Source: Planctomycetaceae bacterium | GTDB lineage: Bacteria; Planctomycetota; Planctomycetia; Planctomycetales; Planctomycetaceae | Reading direction: 5' to 3' | Length of the DNA: 63,524 bases | NCBI GenBank assembly: GCA_020850695.1 | Contig: JADZEF010000263.1 | Location: 1 to 63,524 of the forward strand | Part shown: positions 43,222 through 50,949 of the stretch, in pieces | How positions within the stretch are numbered: the stretch's first letter is position 1 | Layout of the letters: every line of letters starts with the position of its first letter | Notes under the pieces: generated by a model | Seen by the model: the letters and a program-made list of their open reading frames with translations, nothing else | Told to the model about the DNA's origin: nothing | Database searches by the model: none | Position numbers and translations under genes: made by a program

Positions 43222-44769
43222 ATGCTGATCGGCTATGTCAGTGACGAGCACTATTCCGCCCTGTGCGACGTGGCCGTCGTCCTCGAACGCGACGGCCGCA
43301 TGACGCCCGCCCGCTCGCTGGCGAACGGCGCCCTCCTCGCCGACGTCTCCCCGGGCGACTATGACGTCACGCTGGCGAAAGCGGGCTTCGGATCGAAGCG
43401 CGTCCGCGTCGCGGTCGCCGAAGGCGCTCCCTACCAATTTCGGCTGCTGTCCGATCGACTGCTCGGATATGTCTGGCCGAAGTGGACGTTCAGCGGCGGC
43501 GAGGGAGAATACCGCGTCCACTCGGCGACACCCTATCGGCTTTCGCTGTGGCGGTACGGCGCCGAAAAAGAACAGATCCACGACTGGGGCTGGATCGACA
43601 ATCACGGGCCTCGCACCACGATTCAGGTCACGCCGGACAGCGACTACGTCGGCACCGGCATCCAGTGGAACCGCATCGGATTCAAGTCGGTCTGGCATCA
43701 TCAGAAGGTCGCCGCACCGGAGAAGTCCGGGCTCTACTGTTTCCATGCGAAAAACGAAGGGGGCGAGTTCTTCACGGTCCCGTGGATCGTGCAGCCGCGG
43801 AAACCAACGGCCCGCATCGCCGTGCTCCTCTCGAACGCCACGCAGAATGCCTACAACCCGTTTGGCGGCCGCAGCAACTACGTTAACCAGCGCGAGCTCC
43901 TGCCGACCCCCACCGTCTATTCACGGACCGACCTCGAGCGCTACACCAGCTCAAACGTCTGGCCGTTCGAGGAATGGGGCGCGCCGATCTCGTTCGATCG
44001 CCCCGAGCCCTCGGCCAGCATCCCGGAAGGAGCGAAGATCACCGACACCATCGAAGGCCGGCTGGCCTGTGCCTACGCAGGCGGGGATTGGCGACTCCTC
44101 GGCTGGCTTGAACGGGAGGGGTTCGCTTACGACCTCTACTCCGAAACCGAACTTCATTTCGATCGGCTGCCTCTCGACGAGTACGACGTGGTGATCCTGA
44201 GCAGCCACAACGAATACGTCACGCCGAAGATGTACTTCGCCCTCAAGTCATGGGTGCATGAGCGCGGAGGGCACCTGATGTATCTCGGCGGGTGCGCCTT
44301 CCTGTGCGAATTCGAGTTCCTCGACGAATACACCATGCGCTGCCGGCAGGAAGAACGTCACGATCTGCGCGGAGAAAGCGAGGCCTGCCTGACCGGGGTT
44401 TCGTATTCGCATGCAGGCTACCGAAGCGCTGCCCCCTATCGCGCGCTTGCGGCCGATCACTGGGCTCTGTCGAACACTGGCCTCAAAGCGGGCGACGTCT
44501 TCGGTCGGAACAACGTCAATGGCCGCGCCCCGGGCGGAGCGTCGGGACTGGAACTCGACAAGATCTCCGAGCACTCCCCTGCGAACCTTGTCCACCTGGC
44601 GAAGGGGATGAACCCGGACGACAGCGGCGCCGACATGATCGTCTACGAGACGCCGTCGAACGGCGCGGTCTTCTCGGTCGGCTCAATGAATTGGACGATG
44701 TCGCTTCCGGTCGACGACGCCTGCTCGCGGATCACGGCGAACGTCCTGCGACGGTTTCTCGGCTCATAG
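43222..44769 (+). CDS. N,N-dimethylformamidase-like protein (DMFA2 family)
   Basis: The product is 515 aa. The N-terminal part (1-75) looks like a small beta-sandwich ('VSPGDYDVTLAKAGFGSKRV'). The rest has 'LLSNATQNAYNPFGGRSNYV', 'DYDVVILSSHNEYVTPKMYF'-type sequence and 'SWVHERGGHLMYLGGCAFLC', and ends 'GAVFSVGSMNWTMSLPVDDA', as in the large subunit of N,N-dimethylformamidase. DMFase uses an iron held by two Tyr and one Glu; I could not verify those residues by eye. Related planctomycete proteins are common, and true DMF hydrolysis is not implied. The stop is fused to an inverted repeat. Confidence 0.7.
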   Translation: MLIGYVSDEHYSALCDVAVVLERDGRMTPARSLANGALLADVSPGDYDVTLAKAGFGSKRVRVAVAEGAPYQFRLLSDRLLGYVWPKWTFSGGEGEYRVHSATPYRLSLWRYGAEKEQIHDWGWIDNHGPRTTIQVTPDSDYVGTGIQWNRIGFKSVWHHQKVAAPEKSGLYCFHAKNEGGEFFTVPWIVQPRKPTARIAVLLSNATQNAYNPFGGRSNYVNQRELLPTPTVYSRTDLERYTSSNVWPFEEWGAPISFDRPEPSASIPEGAKITDTIEGRLACAYAGGDWRLLGWLEREGFAYDLYSETELHFDRLPLDEYDVVILSSHNEYVTPKMYFALKSWVHERGGHLMYLGGCAFLCEFEFLDEYTMRCRQEERHDLRGESEACLTGVSYSHAGYRSAAPYRALAADHWALSNTGLKAGDVFGRNNVNGRAPGGASGLELDKISEHSPANLVHLAKGMNPDDSGADMIVYETPSNGAVFSVGSMNWTMSLPVDDACSRITANVLRRFLGS

Positions 44770-44875
44770 TAGCCCTCGGGCTCCGCATGAGGTTGAGCGT
44801 TTAGCATGACCGCTCTCGCAGAATAGCACGTCTCACGCACCGACGGCTTAACCTCAGGCGGAGCCTGAGGGCTAC
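44769..44875. repeat. inverted repeat of GTAGCCCTC words at the stop of the DMFase-like gene
   Basis: The left arm GTAGCCCTCGGGCTCCGCAT (from 44769) and right arm ending GGCGGAGCCTGAGGGCTAC (44875) are imperfect complements about 46 bases apart. The right unit folds as CCTCAGGC-GGA-GCCTGAGG. The gene's TAG stop (44767-44769) abuts the left arm. It may serve as a terminator; the right end runs into CTTTC. Confidence 0.85.
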
Positions 44876-45014
44876 TTTCGATCCGCCGAGCGAAAGACGA
44901 CCATGCTTGACGCGCGATCGGTCAGCCTGCACTCTGGGGCCCATTCGTCCTGGCGATGACCGGAGACGACCAGGTTCGACTCCCCTTCGCCCTTCGCCCG
45001 TCCAGGAGAGTTCG

Positions 45015-47180
45015 ATGCGTCGCCTGCTGTGTGCGCTGCTGACTGGGCCGCTTGCCGTCTCGACCGTGTGCCTCGTCTTGTCAGTCCCTTCAGTCCGGGC
45101 CGAGGAGGACAAGGCTCTCGTCGCCCGCGTGACCGAGCCCGGAAAGCTCCCCGCGGATGCCCGCCTCGGCAAGCCGCGAGACCTCTACGACAAGTATCAC
45201 CCGTGGGTTCCTCCCACCAACCTCAAGGCGTGGGAAGCCGAGGCCCAGAAGATCCGCGAGCGGGTCCTCGTCAGCCAGGGACTCTGGCCGATGCCGCCGA
45301 AGACCCCGCTCAACGCCGTGATCCACGGCAAGATCGACCGCGACGGATACACCGTCGAAAAGGTCTACTTCCAGAGCCATCCGGGACACTACGTCACAGG
45401 AAATCTCTACCGCCCGAAGAAGTCGGAAGGAAAGCACGCCGCCGTCCTCTGCCCGCACGGGCACTGGAAAAACGGCCGATTCTATGATGCAGGGGAAGGC
45501 GTCGACGGAGAACGGGCCGCGGCCGAGCAGATCAAGTCGGGAGCCGAGAAGTTCGAGAGCGGGGCCCGCTATCCGCTCCAGGCGAGATGCGTCACGCTGG
45601 CCCGCATGGGCTGCACCGTCTTCTTCTATGACATGGTCGGATACGCCGACAGCAAGGGGATCGACCACCGCTCCGGCCTGACCGACGCCGAGGCGGAACT
45701 GCGGCTGCAGAATCACATGGGCCTCCAGACGTGGAACTCGATCCGTTCCCTCGACTTCGTGTGCAGCCTGCCCGAGGTGGACGACAAGCGGATCGGAGTG
45801 ACCGGAGCGAGCGGCGGCGGCACGCAGACCTTCATGCTGTGCGCGATCGACCCGCGCCCGGCCGCCGCATTTCCTGCGGTGATGGTCTCGGTCGACATGC
45901 AGGGGGGGTGCGTCTGCGAGAACGCCGACTACCTGCGGATCGGCATCAACAACATCGCCCTCGCGTCGCTGTTCGCCCCGAAGCCGATGGCGATGAGCGG
46001 GGCCGACGACTGGACGATCGACATCGAAAAGAAAGGCCTGCCCGAAATGAAGCAGGTCTGGTCGCTGTACGGCAAGGCTGAGAATGTCCACGCGAAGGCC
46101 TACCCGCAGTTCAAGCACAACTACAACCAGGTCGCCCGCGAGATGATGTATGGCTGGTTCAACGAGCATCTGAAGCTCGGGCAGACCGCCCCGATCGTAG
46201 AGAAAGACTTCAAGCCGGTTCCGCCGAAGGAACTGAGCGTCTGGAACGATGAGCACCCGGTGCCGAAGGACGTCAAGAACGCTGCCCAGCTGCGCGAGTA
46301 CCTGACGGAGGTCTCGAAGAAGCAGTGGGAAGAGCTGAAGCCGACGACCCCCGAGAAGCTGAAGGAGTTTCAGCGCGTCGTGGGAACGGCCGCCCGCGTG
46401 ATGCTGGATGACGGCGTGCCGGCGGCGGAAGATGTTGAATCGTCGCTGAAAACGATTGAACTCGACGAGAATCTGAAGGTCATCAAGGGGCCGATCGGCC
46501 GCAAGGGAGCGGGAGAGAAGGTGCCGTTCCTCGTAATCGTTCCGAAGAACTTCAACGGGACTGTGCTGGTCGGCTACGTCAAGAACAAGTCCATTGCTTC
46601 AATGTTCAAGGACGGAAAGCTCGACAAGGAATTGAGCTTCCTCGTCGACAGTGGCAACGCGTTTGCTTTGGTCGACCCTCTGTAGACGGGAGAGTTCGTC
46701 GAAGCCGGCAAAGAGCCGGCATACCCCAAAGTGCAGGAAGCGTTTCCCGGCTACACATTCTGTTACAATCGTCCGCTGTTGTCGCAGCAGGTGCACGACG
46801 TGCTGACCGGCGTTGCGGTCGCCAAATCGTTGCCGGGCGTGAAGCGGACGGTCCTCTTCGGTGGAATCCAGTCGCTGCTGGCCCGAATCGTGGCGGGCGA
46901 CAAGGTCGACGATGCGTTGCTTCAGATTCGCGATCCGCTTCCGACGGCCACGGCCTCTTCGCAGGATCCGCTCTTCCTCCCCGGCGTGCTGAAGTACGGC
47001 GGCTGCTACGGCCTGGCGGCGGCGGCCGCACCCCACAAGCTGTTCTTCATGACACCGCCAGCAGGTTCTGATCCTGGACTTGAGGCCTTGAAAACGGCGT
47101 ATTCGCAATCGAAGAGTCCGCTGACCAGCGATGGGCCGCCGAGCAAGGAGAAGTTCCTCGAGCGGTTGAAAGCCGATTGA
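45015..47180 (+). pseudogene. exported acetyl-xylan-esterase-like alpha/beta hydrolase, split by an in-frame TAG at 46683
   Basis: ATG at 45015 has AGGAGAG 5 bases upstream and a signal peptide ending 'SVPSVRAEED'. The frame runs 556 codons to TAG at 46683-46685 and then continues in the same frame for 164 more codons to TGA at 47180. Before the stop are 'LCPHGHWKNGRFYD' and the nucleophile 'GVTGASGGGTQTF'. After it, 'TGEFVEAGK' and 'YNRPLLSQQVHDVLTGVAVA' continue the same fold, and 'LVDPL-stop-TGEF' fits an aligned position in homologues. Both parts keep coding character. So it is a fresh nonsense mutation, a read-through case or a sequencing error. If not read through, the C-terminal third is lost. 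Confidence 0.8.
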
Positions 47181-47205
47181 CCAGTCGGCTGGACCACCGC
47201 CAACG

Positions 47206-47238
47206 AAAAAGGGCGGACCCGGCAACGGGGCCTGCCCT
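47206..47238 (-). terminator. likely intrinsic terminator of the DUF4912 gene
   Basis: Read on the minus strand, GGGCAGGCCC and GGGTCCGCCC can pair over about 10 bp (one mismatch, one wobble) around a 7-base loop and are followed by TTTTT. It lies between convergent genes, just beyond the hairpin at 47260. Confidence 0.65.
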
Positions 47239-47259
47239 TATGAGACGAGAGTGGTTATT

Positions 47260-47303
47260 GATTCGGCACCCAGGCTGCTCAAAGCCGCAGCCTGGGTGCT
47301 GTC
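47260..47303. repeat. perfect 13-bp inverted repeat (hairpin), copy B with compensating change
   Basis: The arms GCACCCAGGCTGC (47266-47278) and GCAGCCTGGGTGC (47287-47299) are exact complements. Compared with copy A at 376-418 the left arm has G to C and the right arm C to G at the paired position. The flanks (GATTCG before, TGTCG after) and the TCA-AGCC loop are otherwise kept. Confidence 0.85.
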
Positions 47304-47316
47304 GTTTGATCGTCCG

Positions 47317-48471
47317 TCAGTCGGCGGTTTCGTCGAAGACCTGGGCTTCCAACTCGCGGACGTTGTATTCGACCGCAACGATCGTCATCCGCTGCTCGGA
47401 ACCATCGGGGCTGACGACTTCCGCCGGAAGGACCAGTCGACCGTTTTCGAGCGGGACGCGAAGCGAGAACCGACCGTCGGAATTCAGGTTCACCTTCTGA
47501 TGGAGCGCCTTCACCTCGGCCCGCGGATGCGTCTGCCCCGAGAGGACCAACTCGGCCTGAACGTTGAGTCGCCATTCCGAGGACGCCGGCTCGTGGCTGG
47601 TTTCACCCGACCGGACGTCGAGGGCGTGGCGGGCCGCGGACACGCTCTTCGGAATCAACTGGTCGGCCGTGTTGCGGCGGTGTCCCTTCTCTCCGCTGAT
47701 TCCGGTGACGCCATTCACTCCCTGCGCGGTCCGATTGAGACCGTGACGGTCGCCACGGGTCGCCCCCCGCTCGGGAGCCAGCGTCACCGGCGATGAGTGG
47801 AGCAGCGTGTGAAATTGTCCGTTCGGAAGCCGGTAGCCAATCTCCACCACCGAACGCCGGCCGGGCTGGCTGTTGCGGACGAACCAATGCCCTTCGTCGA
47901 GGTCGATCGTCACATCCCCGGACCGCAGCCGCGACGACCCGCGTTCGTCATCGCCCGACACGTCGAAGATCCGCAGGACCGCCACGGCCGACCGCCACTG
48001 CGCTCCCAGAGATGCGCGAGCCCGCTCGCGGGTGGACTGCGAGATCGACCAGTTCACATGGATCCAGCGGGAGTCATACCCCTCGACCGAAACCTCATCC
48101 TGAATTGTCGCCTGACGTTCGGGAATGATCTCGGGCGGCGCCTCATCTCCCGACCGCCGCCGACGGGCCGCGTCAGACTTCCGGACCGCCGCCGACTTCG
48201 TCGAATCCATGGCTTGGGCACGAGTGCGGCGCGAAGCCGACGACGGTGCCGCAGGGGCCGTCGAATGGCCATTCCGCGCAGGCTGGTGTGAATGCGTGGG
48301 CCGCGAAGTCGACCGATCCGTGTCCCGAACCGGACGGCGGGAATGAAAATTCCTCAAGATCGCATGAACGAGTTCCTCCTTGTTCATATCATGCCACCCC
48401 GCGATCCGGTCGCGGCGGGCCATTGTTTCCAGTTCTTTCCGCGTGTGCGTCCTCAAGACATCCGCCGTCAT
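47317..48471 (-). CDS. DUF4912 protein with SAP/Rho-N-like N-terminal domain
   Basis: The product is 384 aa. Residues 1-42 ('TRKELETMARRDRIAGWHDM' then 'NKEELVHAILRN') match a Rho N-terminal/SAP-like helix-extended-loop-helix, usually nucleic-acid-binding. A basic Ser/Arg-rich linker follows (about 43-125). Then DUF4912 (about 130-240) has 'RWIHVNWSISQSTRERARAS' then 'LGAQWRSAVAVLRIFDV' and 'VVEIGYRLPNGQFHTLLHSS'. The C-terminal part (about 320-384) is a beta-rich tail with 'FSLRVPLENGRLVLP'. The combination suggests a DNA- or RNA-associated protein, but no activity is known. Confidence 0.85.
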   Translation of the reverse strand: MTADVLRTHTRKELETMARRDRIAGWHDMNKEELVHAILRNFHSRRPVRDTDRSTSRPTHSHQPARNGHSTAPAAPSSASRRTRAQAMDSTKSAAVRKSDAARRRRSGDEAPPEIIPERQATIQDEVSVEGYDSRWIHVNWSISQSTRERARASLGAQWRSAVAVLRIFDVSGDDERGSSRLRSGDVTIDLDEGHWFVRNSQPGRRSVVEIGYRLPNGQFHTLLHSSPVTLAPERGATRGDRHGLNRTAQGVNGVTGISGEKGHRRNTADQLIPKSVSAARHALDVRSGETSHEPASSEWRLNVQAELVLSGQTHPRAEVKALHQKVNLNSDGRFSLRVPLENGRLVLPAEVVSPDGSEQRMTIVAVEYNVRELEAQVFDETAD

Positions 48472-49075
48472 TGAATGCTCCGAAACTTCTGCCGCAAACG
48501 CGGTTTCCTAGTGAAACCTCGCCTCGGCGGGGGGCGGTCGTCCCTGACACGCGGGTTGGGGGATTTAGGATTTAAGATCGAAAGGGGTGAGAAGAAGCGG
48601 TCAGTCATCAGTAGAGACGGAAAGGAGAACGATTTCCCCACCGCCCTCGGTCAAACCGGCAAATTGCGCTCCGGATTAGCCCCGCGTATTTCTCTCGATG
48701 GCAGAGCGCGCAACGTCCACGCGTCGTCGGAGCGACTCTGTCATCAGTACGCGGAATTCGTCGCGTTTGTTGCGAGAATCTGGAAGTTTGGACGAGAAAG
48801 GATCCGAGGACCGGGCGGGAAATCCTGGCGAGTATCACGGATCGTTCTCTTAATTCTTAGGACGCTCAGAACCAATGTTCAAGCGTGGCTCTGAGCGAGA
48901 GAACGCGAGTAAGCAAAATCCTGAGGGCAAAGCGAGAATATCCAGCGACACAATACTGAACAAAAGATACTTGCATACAAGGCAATTGATGCAAGACTGA
49001 TCTTGCCAGATCGTCGCTTCTGGATATGACTCCGCTCAAAATCGCGCCGATCGACGGAATGAAGGCAGTATTCGG
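48472..49075. other. divergent gene-free region between DUF4912 and nuclease-like genes
   Basis: About 600 bases with lower GC than the surroundings, especially 48840-49060. A short interrupted palindrome CTTGCAT-12-ATGCAAG is at 48970-48995, about 80 bases before the next gene, and could be an operator. A 139-codon frame from 48475 exists but has no ribosome site, no homology I recognise and uneven composition, so I do not call it. Confidence 0.4.
48970..48995. promoter_or_regulatory. possible operator (7-bp inverted repeat)
   Basis: CTTGCAT and ATGCAAG flank a 12-base spacer (ACAAGGCAATTG). It lies upstream of the gene at 49076 in an AT-richer stretch. Symmetry and position are the only support. 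Confidence 0.3.
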
Positions 49076-49756
49076 ATGGAAACGACGCTTCACCGGCAGT
49101 TGAAAACGCTCTATGCGGGGACCGACGCGCAGGAAGTGCAGATCGAAGGATTCCGGATCGATGCGGTGAAGGGGCGACAGCTGATTGAAGTCCAGTGCGC
49201 TTCGCTCGGAGCCCTCCGTGACAAGCTCCGGACGCTGCTCGAGAGCCATAAGGTTCTCGTGGTGAAGCCGCTGGCGTCACGCAAGCTTCTAGTCAACCGC
49301 GAGTCGCGTGCGGGGGCCACGCTGTCGTCCCGCTACAGCCCCGTGCGTCAGAGTCTCTTCTACGTCTTTGACGAACTCGTCCACTTCTGCAATGTCTTCC
49401 CGCACCGCCGCCTGACGCTTGAAGTCGTCCTCGCCGTCTGGGAGGAGCACCGCATTCCGCGCAGAAGAGTCCGTCGCTTCCGCCCGCAACACACAGTCGT
49501 CGATCGCGTCCTGCAGCAGGTTGAGCGGACGGTCTCGCTCCGCACCGTTCGCGACCTGGCCGACCTCTTGCCCAGCGACCTTCCGCTCGAATTCACGACG
49601 CAGGAGCTCGCGGCCGGGGCGGGCGTCCCACGATGGCTGGCGCAGAAGGCCGCCTATTGCCTGCGGAAGACAGGAGCCGTCGAACTCATCGGCAAGCGCG
49701 GACACGCCCTGCTCTACCGCCGCCTCGTCGCGGCTCGTCGTCGCAAAGCGGCCTGA
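49076..49756 (+). CDS. possible PD-(D/E)XK-fold protein with C-terminal winged helix (226 aa)
   Basis: Residues 15-65 read 'AQEVQIEGFRIDAVKGRQLI' then 'EVQCASLGALRDKLRTLL', which has the spacing of a PD-(D/E)XK nuclease core: Asp29, then Glu38-Val-Gln40 with Gln in place of Lys. A His/Arg-rich middle part and a C-terminal domain ('FTTQELAAGAGVPRWLAQKA' then 'AYCLRKTGAVELIGKRG') resembling a winged helix follow, so DNA binding is likely. I know similar planctomycete proteins only as uncharacterised. It is monocistronic, with a possible operator upstream. Confidence 0.65.
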   Translation: METTLHRQLKTLYAGTDAQEVQIEGFRIDAVKGRQLIEVQCASLGALRDKLRTLLESHKVLVVKPLASRKLLVNRESRAGATLSSRYSPVRQSLFYVFDELVHFCNVFPHRRLTLEVVLAVWEEHRIPRRRVRRFRPQHTVVDRVLQQVERTVSLRTVRDLADLLPSDLPLEFTTQELAAGAGVPRWLAQKAAYCLRKTGAVELIGKRGHALLYRRLVAARRRKAA

Positions 49757-49777
49757 AAATAGTCCAGCGGCATCCGG

Positions 49778-50152
49778 CTAAGACGGATCGACGGCATACT
49801 CTTCGAGCGTCGCCAGGTCGACGAACTCCAGCGCCGAGATGTGCGTGGCGGCCAGCACGACCTGCGGCGCCGCACCTGCCTCCCACGCTTCCTTCCAGCG
49901 TTCGACGCACACGCACCACTGGTCGCCCGGCTGCAATCCCGGGAACCCGAACTGCGGGTTTGGCGTCGACAGATCGTTCCCCTGGCTCTGTGAAAACTCG
50001 AGGAACTCCTCGGTCATGCGAGAGCAGACCAGATGCAGTCCACGATCCTCCGCTCCCGTGTTGCAGCACCCGTCCCGGTAGAAGCCGGTTCGCGGCTCCA
50101 TCGAGCACGTCTGAAGTGGAGTTCCCAGAACGTTGCGGGCCTTGCCAGCCAT
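49778..50152 (-). CDS. DUF2237 family protein
   Basis: The product is 124 aa. 'NVLGTPLQTCSMEPRTGFYR' then 'DGCCNTGAEDRGLHLVC', 'MTEEFLEFSQSQGNDLSTPN' and 'FGFPGLQPGDQWCVCVERWK' are the near-invariant DUF2237 sequence, including its conserved Cys residues. The C-terminal 'VVLAATHISALEFVDLATLE' also fits. The family is widespread, about 120 aa and of unknown function; metal binding through the Cys is likely. It is convergent with the nuclease-like gene. Confidence 0.95.
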   Translation of the reverse strand: MAGKARNVLGTPLQTCSMEPRTGFYRDGCCNTGAEDRGLHLVCSRMTEEFLEFSQSQGNDLSTPNPQFGFPGLQPGDQWCVCVERWKEAWEAGAAPQVVLAATHISALEFVDLATLEEYAVDPS

Positions 50153-50949
50153 GGACGGGATCTCTCAAAGGCAGCGGGCAGGTCGATCGCTTGCCGCAAA
50201 TCTGTCGGCCAGCCACGACGCGGTTTCTGCCTCGGATCTTACCTCGCGGCACTCCCCGCACAACTCAAATGCAAATGCAGTGGAGGTAATCAGCTCAGTC
50301 TGCGTTTTCTGTGTAAGAAAGCGTCGGGAGCGGAGCTTTATCCTTTTGCGGAATCCGTTTGAACCTTTAGCGCGCTAACTGCGTATTCCTTGAGACCCCG
50401 TGGAGAGTTCGTCAGCGCTTTCGATGGGCGCAACCGTAGGAATGCGGTTTGCATAATCAGAACCGCTGTCCGAAGGAAGTGTTCCCGAACTCTCGAAAAA
50501 AGACACCTCGGGCCACTCGATTCAAAGGCTCAAATCGCCACAAAGTGCCGCAAAATAACGCATTACAGATGATAGGCGGATTTCGCCGGGTTTTCTTCGA
50601 CAGCTCGTATCAGTCCTCGCCCCGCGCACTCTGGTCGTTTTGGACACAATTGTTAGGGCGCGAACCAATTTTCCTCGGCCTGTGTCCTCCGATTTCCCTG
50701 ACCTTTGATCTCTTGAACAAAACCACAGATCCTTGTCACACCAAACGATGTAAAATTTGCGTTATTTAGCGTGCGAAATTTCAAACGGTTTCCGATCAGT
50801 TTCGTATCTCCTGATGACAGATCGGTGCTCCTGACCAGGGATCGCGGGCCAACAGAAGTACCGATTGTTTCAGGCCAATGACTGCCGCTGTGCGCCATTC
50901 CTCTGCCTGACTTCATCGATGTTCGGCGTTACAGAAAGGATGGAGTATC
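50153..50949. promoter_or_regulatory. long AT-richer region upstream of the sigma factor gene
   Basis: Almost 800 bases without a convincing gene, clearly lower in GC than the rest of the window from about 50260 to 50830. It is divergent between DUF2237 and the sigma factor gene. Several AT-rich patches (for example TGTAAAATTTGCG near 50749 and TTATTTAGCG near 50762) could hold promoters, but I could not fit a clean -35/-10 pair. A long leader or an unannotated small RNA is possible. Confidence 0.45.

Noticed and set aside
46683..46685. TAG considered as a pyrrolysine codon
   Set aside because: No pyl genes are in the window, an esterase has no known need for pyrrolysine here, and a simple nonsense mutation or sequencing error explains it. 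Left open only as a minor possibility.
48475..48894. 139-codon frame upstream of the nuclease-like gene
   Set aside because: No ribosome site, no domain, uneven composition, and it overlaps the promoter area of the divergent DUF4912 gene.
50449..50769. 106-codon frame in the AT-rich region before the sigma factor gene
   Set aside because: Codon use is unlike the neighbours, no ribosome site is seen and the product is not recognisable.
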